Part shown: piece after piece, positions 19,852 to 28,656 of the stretch
How the letters are laid out: each line of letters begins with the position of its first letter
Position numbering within the stretch: the first letter of the stretch is position 1
Assembly (NCBI RefSeq): GCF_029211225.1
Contig: NZ_JARGEM010000008.1
Coordinates: 42,192 to 106,191, forward strand
Direction: 5' to 3'
DNA length: 64,000 nt
Source: Antiquaquibacter metalliresistens
GTDB taxonomy: Bacteria > Actinomycetota > Actinomycetes > Actinomycetales > Microbacteriaceae
Notes under the pieces: generated by a model
The model's input: the letters and a program-made list of their open reading frames with translations, nothing else
The model's database searches: none
Told to the model about the DNA's origin: nothing
Made by a program: the position numbers and the translations under genes

Positions 19852-20985
19852 ATGACGTCGAACCAGAACTACCTTGCCGTGATCAAGGTCGTCGGCATCG
19901 GCGGCGGCGGCGTGAACGCCGTCAACCGGATGATCGAGCTCGGCCTTCGCGGAGTCGAGTTCATCGCGATCAACACCGACGCCCAGGCACTGCTCATGAG
20001 CGACGCGGACGTCAAGCTCGACGTCGGCCGCGAACTCACCCGCGGCCTCGGAGCCGGCGCGGACCCCGAGGTCGGCCGTCGCGCCGCCGAGGACCACGCC
20101 GAAGAGATCGAAGAGGCCCTCGCCGGCGCGGACATGGTCTTCGTCACCGCGGGGGAGGGCGGCGGAACCGGCACCGGGGGCGCCCCGGTCGTGGCCCGCA
20201 TCGCGAAGTCCATCGGCGCGCTCACCATCGGTGTCGTCACGAAGCCCTTCGGATTCGAGGGCAAGCGCCGCTCCGCCCAGGCGGAGATCGGCGTCGCGAG
20301 TCTCAAGAGCGAGGTCGACACCCTCATCGTCGTGCCCAACGACCGGCTGCTGGAGATCAGCGACCGCGGCATCTCGATGCTCGAGGCCTTCGCGACGGCG
20401 GACCAGGTGCTGCTCGCCGGTGTGCAGGGCATCACCGACCTCATCACGACGCCGGGACTCATCAACCTCGACTTCGCCGACGTCAAGTCGGTGATGCAGG
20501 GCGCGGGCTCCGCGCTCATGGGCATCGGGTCGGCGAGGGGAGCCGATCGGGCGATCAAGGCGGCGGAGCTCGCCGTGGCATCCCCGCTGCTCGAGGCCTC
20601 CATCGACGGCGCGCACGGCGTGCTGCTCTCCATCCAGGGCGGCTCGAACCTCGGCATCTTCGAGATCAACGACGCTGCCCGACTGGTGCAGGAGGCGGTG
20701 CACCCGGAGGCGAACATCATCTTCGGCGCGGTGATCGACGACACCCTCGGCGACGAGGTGCGCGTCACTGTGATCGCGGCGGGCTTCGACGGCGGCGAGC
20801 CGGCGGTGAAGACGCGCGAGGGCCGCCGCACGAACTACGTGGTGCCGCCCGCCGATGCGCCCGTCGTCGGCGAGGTGGATGCCGCGTGGCCCAGCGCCGA
20901 GCCGAGCCTCGTGCACACCGCACCGATCGACCGCGGCTTCGACGAGGACGACGGCGACCTGGACGTTCCCGACTTCCTGAAGTAG
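19852..20985 (+). CDS. ftsZ: Cell division GTPase FtsZ
   Basis: Encodes 377 residues from ATG 19852, 7 nt after GGAGG; an in-frame GTG-type start at 19828 is less likely. The tubulin-like GTPase domain has [14 protein letters not shown], the signature [10 protein letters not shown] at 101-110, NDRLLEI, and the T7 loop with [11 protein letters not shown]. The variable linker is followed by the conserved C-terminal peptide DLDVPDFLK, which docks partners such as SepF. FtsZ polymerises into the Z ring at mid-cell. The stop TAG overlaps the GTG of the next gene. A promoter region with a structured leader precedes it. Confidence 0.98.
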   Translation: MTSNQNYLAVIKVVGIGGGGVNAVNRMIELGLRGVEFIAINTDAQALLMSDADVKLDVGRELTRGLGAGADPEVGRRAAEDHAEEIEEALAGADMVFVTAGEGGGTGTGGAPVVARIAKSIGALTIGVVTKPFGFEGKRRSAQAEIGVASLKSEVDTLIVVPNDRLLEISDRGISMLEAFATADQVLLAGVQGITDLITTPGLINLDFADVKSVMQGAGSALMGIGSARGADRAIKAAELAVASPLLEASIDGAHGVLLSIQGGSNLGIFEINDAARLVQEAVHPEANIIFGAVIDDTLGDEVRVTVIAAGFDGGEPAVKTREGRRTNYVVPPADAPVVGEVDAAWPSAEPSLVHTAPIDRGFDEDDGDLDVPDFLK

Positions 20986-21650
20986 TGGAGCTCTCCGACC
21001 GCCTCGACGCCGTGCGCGCCGGCGTCTCCGCCGCAGCGGTGGAGGCGGGCCGCGACCCCGCCGAGATCACCACGATCGTGGTCACGAAGTTCCACCCGGC
21101 ATCCCTCGTGCGTGAGCTCGTCGCGCTCGGTGTGCGCGATTTCGGCGAGAACCGTCACCAGGAGGCGCAGGCGAAGGTGGCCGAACTGTCCGACCTCGAC
21201 CTGCGGTGGCACTTCGTGGGCCAGCTGCAGACCAACAAGGCGCGACAGGTGCGCCAGTACGCGCACGCGGTGCATTCGGTGGATCGGGCATCCCTGGCGA
21301 CCGCGCTCGGCGGCGAGGGCGAGCTCGACGTGTTCATCCAGCTCAACCTCACCGACGATCCCGGCCGCGGCGGCGCTCAACCGGAGACGATCGAGGCGCT
21401 GACCGAGCACGTGCTCGCCACACCTGGGCTGCGGCTGCGCGGGCTCATGGCGGTCGCGCCCCTCGAGGCCGACCCCCGGCGCGCATTCGCGACGGTGCGT
21501 GAGCACTCGCAGCGCGTGCGTGCTCTGGCGCCGGAGGCATCCGCCCTGTCGATGGGGATGTCTGGCGACTACCGCGAGGCGATCCTCGAGGGCGCGACAC
21601 ACCTTCGCATCGGCAGCGCAATCACGGGAAACCGACCCGCACAAGGTTAA
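20985..21650 (+). CDS. yggS: YggS-family pyridoxal 5'-phosphate homeostasis protein
   Basis: Encodes 221 residues from GTG 20985, which shares a base with the ftsZ stop (TAGTG). It is a single TIM-barrel domain of the alanine-racemase N-terminal fold: [11 protein letters not shown] carries the PLP-lysine, and [35 protein letters not shown] and [13 protein letters not shown] are all family signatures. Members bind PLP and keep B6 vitamers and amino acids in balance; no racemase activity is expected. Its place between ftsZ and sepF is standard in Gram-positive bacteria (ylmE position). Confidence 0.93.
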   Translation: MELSDRLDAVRAGVSAAAVEAGRDPAEITTIVVTKFHPASLVRELVALGVRDFGENRHQEAQAKVAELSDLDLRWHFVGQLQTNKARQVRQYAHAVHSVDRASLATALGGEGELDVFIQLNLTDDPGRGGAQPETIEALTEHVLATPGLRLRGLMAVAPLEADPRRAFATVREHSQRVRALAPEASALSMGMSGDYREAILEGATHLRIGSAITGNRPAQG

Positions 21651-21687
21651 TCTCGTGCTAGAAGCTTCAGCGGTATCGGAGGACACC

Positions 21688-22143
21688 ATGGCGAACCCAC
21701 TGCGCAAGACGATGGTCTATCTCGGCCTGGCCGACGAGGACTACGACTACGAGCAGCCCGCAGCACCCGCGGCGCCCGTGGCGCATGCCCCCGCGAGCGC
21801 CGGTCGCGCCCCGGTCACGCCCCTGCGTCGGCCGCACGCCGCACGCGGCGCGGCGCCCGAGATGAACGAGATCCTCACCGTGCACCCGCGCCAGTACAAG
21901 GACGCGCAGATCATCGCCGAGAACTTCCGCGTCGGCGTGCCGGTGATCATCAACCTCTCGCAGATGAGCGAGCCGGATGCCCGTCGCCTCATCGACTTCG
22001 CCAGCGGTCTGTCGCAGGGCCTCTACGGCAAGATCGAGCGGGTCACGAGCAAGGTCTTCCTGCTCTCGCCGGAGCACGTCGCCGTGAGCGGCGATCAGGC
22101 CGAGGTCGAGTCCGACGTCGACGCCTCGTTCTTCGGTCAGTAG
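21688..22143 (+). CDS. sepF: Cell division protein SepF
   Basis: Encodes 151 residues from ATG 21688, 5 nt after GGAGGAC. The N-terminal [14 protein letters not shown] is an amphipathic membrane-binding helix; then comes an acidic YDYEQP segment and an Ala/Pro linker. The C-terminal DUF552 domain (about 65-145; [49 protein letters not shown]) forms beta-sandwich dimers that polymerise into rings. In actinobacteria lacking FtsA/ZipA, SepF is the membrane anchor for FtsZ via its C-terminal peptide. The gene order ftsZ-yggS-sepF-yggT-divIVA is classic. Confidence 0.95.
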   Translation: MANPLRKTMVYLGLADEDYDYEQPAAPAAPVAHAPASAGRAPVTPLRRPHAARGAAPEMNEILTVHPRQYKDAQIIAENFRVGVPVIINLSQMSEPDARRLIDFASGLSQGLYGKIERVTSKVFLLSPEHVAVSGDQAEVESDVDASFFGQ

Positions 22144-22171
22144 CCCGGCCGCCGGACGGTAGTCTGGCTTC

Positions 22172-22474
22172 GTGAACTCCGTCGGCTCGATCATCGCGAC
22201 GGTCGTCTACATTGCGCTCACGATCTTCTTCGTGCTGATGTGGGCCCGATTCATCCTCGACCTCGTGCGCAGCTTCGCTCGCACCTGGCACCCCCGCGGC
22301 GTCGGGCTCGTGCTGGCCGAGAGCGTGTATGTGGTCACCGACCCGCCGATCAAGGTCGTGCGCCGGGTGATCCCACCGCTGCGGATCGGCAATGCCGCGC
22401 TCGATTTCGCGTGGTCCATCGTGATGCTGGCGGTCATCATCCTGATCTCGATCACCTTGGGATTCGTGAACTGA
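22172..22474 (+). CDS. YggT family membrane protein
   Basis: Encodes 100 residues from GTG 22172, with TAGTCT 6 nt upstream and no ribosome binding site. Two hydrophobic helices (about 4-30 and 75-97) flank a loop with the family sequence YVVTDPPIKVVRRVIPPLRIG. YggT proteins are found beside sepF/divIVA in Gram-positive bacteria; roles in division, osmotic tolerance or ion homeostasis have been suggested but remain unclear. It is placed in the membrane. Confidence 0.88.
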   Translation: MNSVGSIIATVVYIALTIFFVLMWARFILDLVRSFARTWHPRGVGLVLAESVYVVTDPPIKVVRRVIPPLRIGNAALDFAWSIVMLAVIILISITLGFVN

Positions 22475-22503
22475 GGTCGGCGGGGTACTCTGGAAGTCCA
22501 GCC

Positions 22504-22569
22504 TTGGACCGACCGATGGCCATGGCTCATAATGACGTTGAGTTAAACGTTCATGTAGACGTAGAAAGT
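22504..22569 (+). promoter_or_regulatory. divIVA promoter and conserved leader
   Basis: A -35 TTGGAC (22504-22509) and a -10 CATAAT (22528-22533) are separated by 18 nt. From the -10 onward to 22569 the sequence matches the ftsZ upstream element (19781-19822) at 29 of 42 positions with no gap. Transcription would begin near 22540, so most of the shared part would lie in the 5' leader. Confidence 0.6.
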
Positions 22570-22585
22570 TCACGGGGTGACTTCA

Positions 22586-23323
22586 ATGGCACTGACTCCT
22601 GAAGATGTAGTCAACAAGCGGTTTCAGCCGACCAAGTTCCGCGAGGGCTACGACCAGGACGAGGTGGACGACTTCCTCGACGAGGTCGTCGTCGAACTCC
22701 GCCGCCTGAACCAGGAGAACGAGGAGCTTCGCCAGCGTCTCGTCGCGAGCGACGCCCGCATCAACGAGTTGCAGCGCAGCGGCGCCCAGCCCGCACCGCA
22801 GTTCGCGCAGCCCGAGCCCATCGTCGCGCCGGCCCCCGTGCCCGCGCCGGCCTTCGCGGCACCCGGCATGGATCCGTCGATGGATCCGAGCAACACGAAC
22901 AACCTGCTGCAGTTGGCGCGTCGACTGCACGAAGAGCACGTGCGCGAAGGTGTCGAGAAGCGCGACGCACTGATCGCCGAGGGGCACGCGACCGCAGCGC
23001 GCGTCGTCGCCGAGGCCGAGAACAAGCAGCGTCAGCAGCTGAGCTCGCTCGACCAGGAGCGCCAGTCGCTCGAGCACCGCATCGAGGAGCTGCGCAACTT
23101 CGAGCGCGAGTACCGTCAGAAGCTCAAGGGCTACATCGAGGGCCAGCTGCGCGAGCTCGACTCGACGAGCGCACTCACCGCTTCGAACAGCGGCGCCGTG
23201 CCCGCCGGCGTGACCGCTGGTGCGGTTCCCGCCGGTGTCACCGCCGGTCCGCCGCCGCAGCAGTACGCGCAGTCGGCTCCCGTGCAGCCGCCGGCGAACT
23301 ACCAGGGTTTCGGCGGCAACTGA
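22586..23323 (+). CDS. divIVA: DivIVA/Wag31 polar growth scaffold
   Basis: Chosen from ATG 22586 (245 residues; MALTPEDVVNKRF), preceded by GGGGTGA with 5-nt spacing; a GTG at 22577 would add three residues. The N-terminal domain (about 1-55) with KFREGYDQDEVDDFLDEVVVEL is the conserved lipid-binding DivIVA domain. A Pro/Ala-rich linker (about 70-95) precedes a long coiled coil (about 105-200), then a Gly/Pro/Ala tail with repeated AVPAGVTAG units. In actinobacteria it marks poles and septa, recruits the elongation machinery and is phosphorylated by PASTA kinases. It is followed by a strong hairpin rather than lspA. Confidence 0.95.
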   Translation: MALTPEDVVNKRFQPTKFREGYDQDEVDDFLDEVVVELRRLNQENEELRQRLVASDARINELQRSGAQPAPQFAQPEPIVAPAPVPAPAFAAPGMDPSMDPSNTNNLLQLARRLHEEHVREGVEKRDALIAEGHATAARVVAEAENKQRQQLSSLDQERQSLEHRIEELRNFEREYRQKLKGYIEGQLRELDSTSALTASNSGAVPAGVTAGAVPAGVTAGPPPQQYAQSAPVQPPANYQGFGGN

Positions 23324-23334
23324 CCGACCGTGAC

Positions 23335-23363
23335 GAGGCCTCAGCGCGCTGCGCTGGGGCCTC
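23335..23363 (+). terminator. Hairpin terminator after divIVA
   Basis: A 13-bp stem GAGGCCTCAGCGC / GCGCTGGGGCCTC with a 3-nt loop and one T-G wobble. No T-tract follows, as is common for actinobacterial terminators. It lies 12 nt after the divIVA stop and 40 nt before the next gene. Confidence 0.75.
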
Positions 23364-23403
23364 TCGCCGTTCATCGACCTGAATCACGTCTGGAAGACCC
23401 CGA

Positions 23404-24324
23404 ATGGAATCGCGCAGCCTCATCGTGCCCGATGGCCTCGCCGGTGAGCGGGCGGATGCCGCGATCGCCAAGCTCCTCGGCTTCTCCCGCACCTTCGCCG
23501 CGGAGGTCGCGGGCGGCGGGGGAGTGAGCCTCGACGGCCGCGTGCTCGGCAAGTCCGACCGGCTCGTCGCAGGCGGGTGGCTCGAGGTCACCTGGCAGTC
23601 GAAGGTCGAGCCCTCGATCATCCCCGTGGTCGTGGCCGACCTCGGCATCGTCTACGACGACGACGACATCGTCGTCATCGACAAGCCCGCCGGGGTCGCG
23701 GCCCACCCCTCGATCGGCTGGGAGGGTCCGACGGTGCTCGGCGCCCTCGCGGGTGCCGGCTTCCGCATCGCGACCTCCGGCGCGGCGGAGCGCGCCGGCA
23801 TCGTGCACCGCCTCGACGTCGGCACGAGCGGACTCATGGTGGTGGCCAAGACCGAGACGGCCTACACGGCGCTGAAGCGGGCGTTCCACGACCGCGAGGT
23901 GCACAAGATCTACCACGCGGTCGTGCAGGGACATCCGGACCCGCTCACCGGAACGATCGACGCGCCGATCGGCCGCCATCCGGGTGCGAGCTGGAAGTTC
24001 GCCGTCACGGCGGACGGCAAGCCCAGCGTCACCCACTACGAGACGCTCGAAGCCTTCCCTTCGGCATCGCTGCTGGAGATCGAGCTCGAGACCGGTCGTA
24101 CGCACCAGATCCGGGTGCACATGGCGGCGCAGCGGCATCCCTGCGTCGGGGACGCCATGTACGGCGCCGACCCCTCGATCTCGGCTCGCCTGGGGCTCAC
24201 CCGGCAGTGGCTGCACGCCAAGCGGCTCGGGTTCGAGCATCCGGCGACGCGGCAACCGGTGGAGTTCGTCAGCGAGTATCCGGCCGACCTTCAACACGCG
24301 CTTGAGGTGCTTCGCGGCGACTAG
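23404..24324 (+). CDS. RluA/RluD-family rRNA pseudouridine synthase
   Basis: Encodes 306 residues from ATG 23404. An N-terminal S4 RNA-binding domain (about 1-65, with [15 protein letters not shown]) precedes the catalytic domain, which has the signature [18 protein letters not shown] with the catalytic aspartate D138, then [15 protein letters not shown] and [10 protein letters not shown]. The family isomerises uridines in 23S rRNA (RluD modifies 1911/1915/1917). Exact target sites cannot be read from the sequence. In many actinobacteria lspA lies just upstream; it is absent here. dnaE follows 72 nt downstream. Confidence 0.9.
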   Translation: MESRSLIVPDGLAGERADAAIAKLLGFSRTFAAEVAGGGGVSLDGRVLGKSDRLVAGGWLEVTWQSKVEPSIIPVVVADLGIVYDDDDIVVIDKPAGVAAHPSIGWEGPTVLGALAGAGFRIATSGAAERAGIVHRLDVGTSGLMVVAKTETAYTALKRAFHDREVHKIYHAVVQGHPDPLTGTIDAPIGRHPGASWKFAVTADGKPSVTHYETLEAFPSASLLEIELETGRTHQIRVHMAAQRHPCVGDAMYGADPSISARLGLTRQWLHAKRLGFEHPATRQPVEFVSEYPADLQHALEVLRGD

Positions 24325-24396
24325 GCGTGCCGCGGGAATCGTCGCGCGGTGGTCGGGCTTAGTGTTGTTGAACCCCATCGAGCAAGCGGAGAATCA

Positions 24397-27300
24397 GTGG
24401 CATCGAGCGACTCCTTCGTGCACCTGCACGTGCACTCCGAGTACTCCATGCTCGACGGTGCGGCGCGCGTCGGCGAGTTGCTCGACGCCGCGGTCGAGCA
24501 GGGGATGCCCGCCATCGCGGTGACCGACCACGGCAACATGTTCGGGGCCTACGACTTCTGGAAGCAGGCATCCGCCCGAGGCATCAAGCCGATTCTCGGC
24601 ACCGAGGCCTACCTGACGCCCGGCACGCACCGCACGGACAAGACGCGGGTGCGCTGGGGGGACTCCGGCCAGTCCGGCGACGACGTCTCGGGATCGGGCG
24701 CCTACACGCACATGACGCTGCTCGCGGAGAACAACGAGGGCATGCACAACCTCTTCCGCATGTCGTCGCTGGCCTCCATCGAGGGCTACTACTTCAAGCC
24801 GCGCATGGACCGCGACCTGCTGCAGCGCTTCTCCAAGGGCGTGATCGCCACGACCGGCTGCGTCGGCGGTGAGGTGCAGACCCGCCTGCGCCTCGGGCAA
24901 TACGACGAGGCACGCAAGGCCGCGGCGGAGTTCCAAGACATCTTCGGCAAGGAGAACTTCTTCGCCGAGGTCATGGATCACGGCACCGAGATCGAGCGCC
25001 GCACCATGGGCGACCTGCTGCGGCTGGCCAAGGAGCTCGGCATGCCGCTTCTGGCCACCAACGACCTGCACTACACGCACCAGCACGACGCCGGCGCGCA
25101 CGCGGCGCTGCTGTGCGTGCAGTCCGGTTCCACACTCGACGACCCGAACCGCTTCAAGTTCGACGGCGAGGGCTACTACCTCAAGTCGGCGGCCGAGATG
25201 CGCGGCATCTTCCGCGACCATCCCGAGGCGTGCGACAACACGCTGCTCATCGCCGAGCGCTGCGAGATCGGCTTCGAGAAGCGCGACCTCATGCCCAGGT
25301 TCCCGGTGCCGGAGGGGGAGACCGAGGCGACCTGGTTTGCCAAGGAGGTCGCCACCGGCATGCAGCGCCGCTTCCCCGGCGGCGTGGATGACGCGCACAA
25401 GGCACAGGCCGACTACGAGGTCTCCGTCATCACCCAGATGGGCTTCCCCGGCTACTTCCTGGTCGTGGCGGACTTCATCGCCTGGGCCAAGTCGCAGGGC
25501 ATCAGGGTCGGGCCCGGTCGTGGTTCGGCGGCCGGATCGATGGCCTCCTACGCCATGGGCATCACCGAGCTCGACCCGCTGGCCCACGGGCTCATCTTCG
25601 AGCGCTTCCTCAACCCCGAGCGGGTGTCGATGCCCGACGTCGACGTCGACTTCGACGACCGCCGCCGCCCCGAGGTGATCCGCTACGTCACCGAGAAGTA
25701 CGGCGACGACCGCGTGGCGCAGATCGTCACCTACGGCACCATCAAGGCCAAGCAGGCCCTCAAGGACTCCGCGCGGGTGCTCGGGATGCCGTACTCGGTC
25801 GGCGAGAAGCTCACCAAGGCGATGCCCCCCGCGATCATGGGCAAGGACATCGGCCTCGGCGATGTGTTCAACAAGAGCGCGGAGCGCTACAAGGAGGCCG
25901 CGGATCTGCGCGGCATCGTCGAGACCGACCCGGAGGCCAAGCGCGTCTTCGACACCGCCCTGGGCCTGGAGAACCTGAAGCGGCAATGGGGCGTGCACGC
26001 CGCGGGCGTGCTGATGTCCGCCGAGCCGCTGATCGACGTGCTGCCGATCATGAAGCGCGAAGACGATGGCGCCATCATCACCCAGTTCGACCAGCCGCCG
26101 CTGGAAGACCTCGGTCTGCTGAAGATGGACTTCCTCGGTCTGCGCAACCTCACCGTGATCGAGGACGCGCTGCGCATGATCGCGGCGAACACCGGCGCGC
26201 CGTTGAAGATCGAGGAGCTCGATCTCGACGCCGATGAGGCCACCTATGCACTGCTGGCGCGCGGCGACACGCTCGGGGTGTTCCAGTTGGACGGCGGGCC
26301 GATGCGCTCCCTGCTCAAGCAGCTCAAGCCGACGAACTTCGAGGACATCTCGGCCGTCATCGCACTGTATCGCCCGGGCCCCATGGGCATGAACTCGCAC
26401 ACCAACTACGCGCTGCGCAAGAACGGCCTGCAGCAGATCGACGCCATCCACCCCGAGCTGGAGGAGCCGCTCAAGGACATCCTCGGCACGACCTTCGGAC
26501 TGATCGTCTACCAGGAGCAGGTGATGAGCGTCGCGCAGAAGGTCGCGGGGTTCACGCTCGGTCAGGCGGACGTGCTGCGTCGCGCGATGGGCAAGAAGAA
26601 GAAGGCGGAGCTCGACAAGCAGTTCGCCGACTTCGAGGCCGGCATGCTCGGCAATGGGTACAGCAAGGGCGCCGTGAAGGTGCTCTGGGACACGCTGATG
26701 CCCTTCGCCGACTACGCCTTCAACAAGGCGCACAGCGCCGGCTACGGCGTGCTGAGCTACTGGACGGCGTACCTCAAGGCGAATCATCCGGCCGAGTACA
26801 TGGCGGCGCTGCTGACGAGCGTCGGGGACTCGAAGGACAAGCTCGGCATGTACCTGTCGGAGTGCCGGCGGATGGGCATCCGAGTGCTGGCGCCCGACGT
26901 CAACGAGTCGCTCGGGGACTTCTCCGCCGTGGGCAGCGACATCCGCTTCGGTCTCGGTGCGATCCGCAACGTCGGCTCCGCCGTGGTCGAGCTGATCGTG
27001 AAGGCGCGCGAGGAGAAGGGTGCGTTCACGAGCTTCCACGACTTCCTGCGCAAGGTTCCGATCCAGGTCGCGAACAAGCGCACCGTGGAGTCGTTGATCA
27101 AGGCCGGTGCGTTCGATTCGCTCGGGGCGACGCGGCGCGCCCTCATCGAGATCCACGAGTCGGCCTGCGACGCGGCGGTCAGCGAGAAGCGCGCCGAGGC
27201 CAACGGCCAGGTCGGGTTCGACTTCGACAGCCTCTGGGAGGAGCCGCAGGCCGAGAACCAGGTTCCCGATCGTCCCGAGTGGGCCAAGCGCGACAAGCTC

Positions 27301-27915
27301 GCCTTCGAGCGCGAGATGCTGGGGCTCTATGTCTCCGACCATCCGCTGGCAGGTCTCGAGGTCCAGCTCGCCAAGCACATGACCGCGTCGATCACGGAGA
27401 TTCTCGGTGGGGATGTCGTCGGCGACGGCGAGCACGTCACGATCGCGGGACTGGTCACGAGCGTGCAGCATCGCGTGGCCCGCAACAGCGGCAATCAGTA
27501 CGGCATCGTCACCGTCGAGGACTTCGCGGGGGAGATGAGCGTGATGTTCCTCGGCAAGACCTATCAGGAGTTCTCCCCGGCGCTGTCGAACGACTCCATC
27601 GTCGTCGTGCGTGGTCGCGTCAGCATGCGCGACGATGGCATGAACCTGCACGCCGTGAGCATGTTCACCCCGGACGTCGGCCCCGGGCTCGGCTCCGGGC
27701 CGATCGTCATCTCGGTGCCGGAGCAGCGGGCCACGACCGCGGTGATCGGCGCGCTCGGCGACGTGCTGATCCGGCACGCGGGGGACAACGAGGTGCGCCT
27801 GCGGCTGATCAAGGGCGACAGCGCGCGCGTCTTCGAACTGCCGTATCAGGTGAAGGTCTCGGCGGACCTCTACGGGGAGCTCAAGACGCTGCTCGGCCCG
27901 AACTGCCTGGGCTAG
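24397..27915 (+). CDS. dnaE: DNA polymerase III alpha subunit DnaE
   Basis: Encodes 1172 residues from GTG 24397, 4-5 nt after GGAGA. It has an N-terminal PHP domain (FVHLHVHSEYSMLDG at residue 8 onward, keeping the metal-binding histidines used for proofreading in actinobacterial DnaE1), the polymerase catalytic aspartates in PDVDVDF (from residue 413), the fingers domain with QWGVHAAGVL and FQLDGGPMRSLL, tandem helix-hairpin-helix region, and an OB-fold near the C-terminus (EHVTIAGLVTSVQHR). It is the essential replicative polymerase. Its 3' end converges on the accessory operon with only a 9-nt gap and no terminator between. Confidence 0.97.
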   Translation: MASSDSFVHLHVHSEYSMLDGAARVGELLDAAVEQGMPAIAVTDHGNMFGAYDFWKQASARGIKPILGTEAYLTPGTHRTDKTRVRWGDSGQSGDDVSGSGAYTHMTLLAENNEGMHNLFRMSSLASIEGYYFKPRMDRDLLQRFSKGVIATTGCVGGEVQTRLRLGQYDEARKAAAEFQDIFGKENFFAEVMDHGTEIERRTMGDLLRLAKELGMPLLATNDLHYTHQHDAGAHAALLCVQSGSTLDDPNRFKFDGEGYYLKSAAEMRGIFRDHPEACDNTLLIAERCEIGFEKRDLMPRFPVPEGETEATWFAKEVATGMQRRFPGGVDDAHKAQADYEVSVITQMGFPGYFLVVADFIAWAKSQGIRVGPGRGSAAGSMASYAMGITELDPLAHGLIFERFLNPERVSMPDVDVDFDDRRRPEVIRYVTEKYGDDRVAQIVTYGTIKAKQALKDSARVLGMPYSVGEKLTKAMPPAIMGKDIGLGDVFNKSAERYKEAADLRGIVETDPEAKRVFDTALGLENLKRQWGVHAAGVLMSAEPLIDVLPIMKREDDGAIITQFDQPPLEDLGLLKMDFLGLRNLTVIEDALRMIAANTGAPLKIEELDLDADEATYALLARGDTLGVFQLDGGPMRSLLKQLKPTNFEDISAVIALYRPGPMGMNSHTNYALRKNGLQQIDAIHPELEEPLKDILGTTFGLIVYQEQVMSVAQKVAGFTLGQADVLRRAMGKKKKAELDKQFADFEAGMLGNGYSKGAVKVLWDTLMPFADYAFNKAHSAGYGVLSYWTAYLKANHPAEYMAALLTSVGDSKDKLGMYLSECRRMGIRVLAPDVNESLGDFSAVGSDIRFGLGAIRNVGSAVVELIVKAREEKGAFTSFHDFLRKVPIQVANKRTVESLIKAGAFDSLGATRRALIEIHESACDAAVSEKRAEANGQVGFDFDSLWEEPQAENQVPDRPEWAKRDKLAFEREMLGLYVSDHPLAGLEVQLAKHMTASITEILGGDVVGDGEHVTIAGLVTSVQHRVARNSGNQYGIVTVEDFAGEMSVMFLGKTYQEFSPALSNDSIVVVRGRVSMRDDGMNLHAVSMFTPDVGPGLGSGPIVISVPEQRATTAVIGALGDVLIRHAGDNEVRLRLIKGDSARVFELPYQVKVSADLYGELKTLLGPNCLG

Positions 27916-27924
27916 TTCCGCGCG

Positions 27925-28656
27925 TCAGGGAAGGTCGAACAGCGCCCGCGCGGTTCCGGCCTCCACCGCGGCCCGAACCGCCGCGGGGTAGTCGATATTG
28001 CGGATGCGCGCCGCTTCGAAGTCCGCGTCGTAGTAGGGCGCCATCGAGGCGTACAGCAGCCGGTCGTCTCCGAGTTCCCGGGGGATGCGCTCGAGAAAGT
28101 CCTGGCGATACTCGCCGTTCGAGAGCACCGCGATGTTCGCGTTGCTGGTCAGCGCGATCCAGGCGTCCGCCATGCCGAGCCCGGTGATGTTCACCTGTCC
28201 GCCGGAGGTGAGCACGAGCTTCGCCGCGGGCACCCGGTCGGCGACCTCGAGCACCTGGAGCGGCTCGGAGCGTAGCGGTACGCCGGCGACGATCACGGTC
28301 GGCAGCTCCAACTCGGCGGCGGCGCGGATGATCGGCTCGGCATCCTGGATGCGGAAGACCTCCTCGTCGGGGTTCAGGAAGAGCCCGACGCATCCGAGGT
28401 CGACGCAGCGACGAAGCTCCGCGACGGCGTCGATGCCCTGGTTGGGATCGACCCGAGCCAGGCGCGAGATCCACGTCTCGGTCGCCGTCGCCTCCGCGAG
28501 TCGGGTGTTCGCCGCGGGGAGCGTGTAGTCGCGGCCCCGCGCCGGTGCCGCGATGACGTGTTCGATGCTCGCGCGCTCCCGGTAGCCGCGCAGCGCGTCG
28601 AGTTCGAGGCTGGGCCCGAGAAGGTTGTCGCCCAGGATGACCAGTGAGTCGATCAA
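27925..28656 (-). CDS. Amidohydrolase-2-fold protein lacking all metal ligands (probable pseudoenzyme)
   Basis: Encodes 243 residues from TTG 28656, 9 nt after GGAGG and overlapping the upstream stop (TTGA). It aligns along its length with the neighbouring amidohydrolase: VDPNQGIDAVAELRRCVDLG against its NPNYPAELVDIVARAVELG, and LVLTSGG against IVLAHMGG. Every metal or catalytic position is changed: the N-terminal HxH is replaced by DSL, THP by LNP, the FHCG histidine by IVAG, the AHMGG histidine by Ser, and the SD aspartate by SM. The fold is probably kept while hydrolase chemistry is lost, so it may be a regulatory or structural partner, or use metal-independent chemistry. Last gene of the accessory operon. 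Confidence 0.75.
   Translation of the reverse strand: MIDSLVILGDNLLGPSLELDALRGYRERASIEHVIAAPARGRDYTLPAANTRLAEATATETWISRLARVDPNQGIDAVAELRRCVDLGCVGLFLNPDEEVFRIQDAEPIIRAAAELELPTVIVAGVPLRSEPLQVLEVADRVPAAKLVLTSGGQVNITGLGMADAWIALTSNANIAVLSNGEYRQDFLERIPRELGDDRLLYASMAPYYDADFEAARIRNIDYPAAVRAAVEAGTARALFDLP

Noticed and set aside
24394..27777. A 1127-codon open frame antisense to dnaE
   Set aside because: It lies wholly opposite a clear dnaE gene, is Arg/His/Leu-rich with no domain, and is the normal GC-skew shadow seen in high-GC genomes. The same applies to 46456-49098 opposite ctaC-D and 8998-11409 opposite ftsI.
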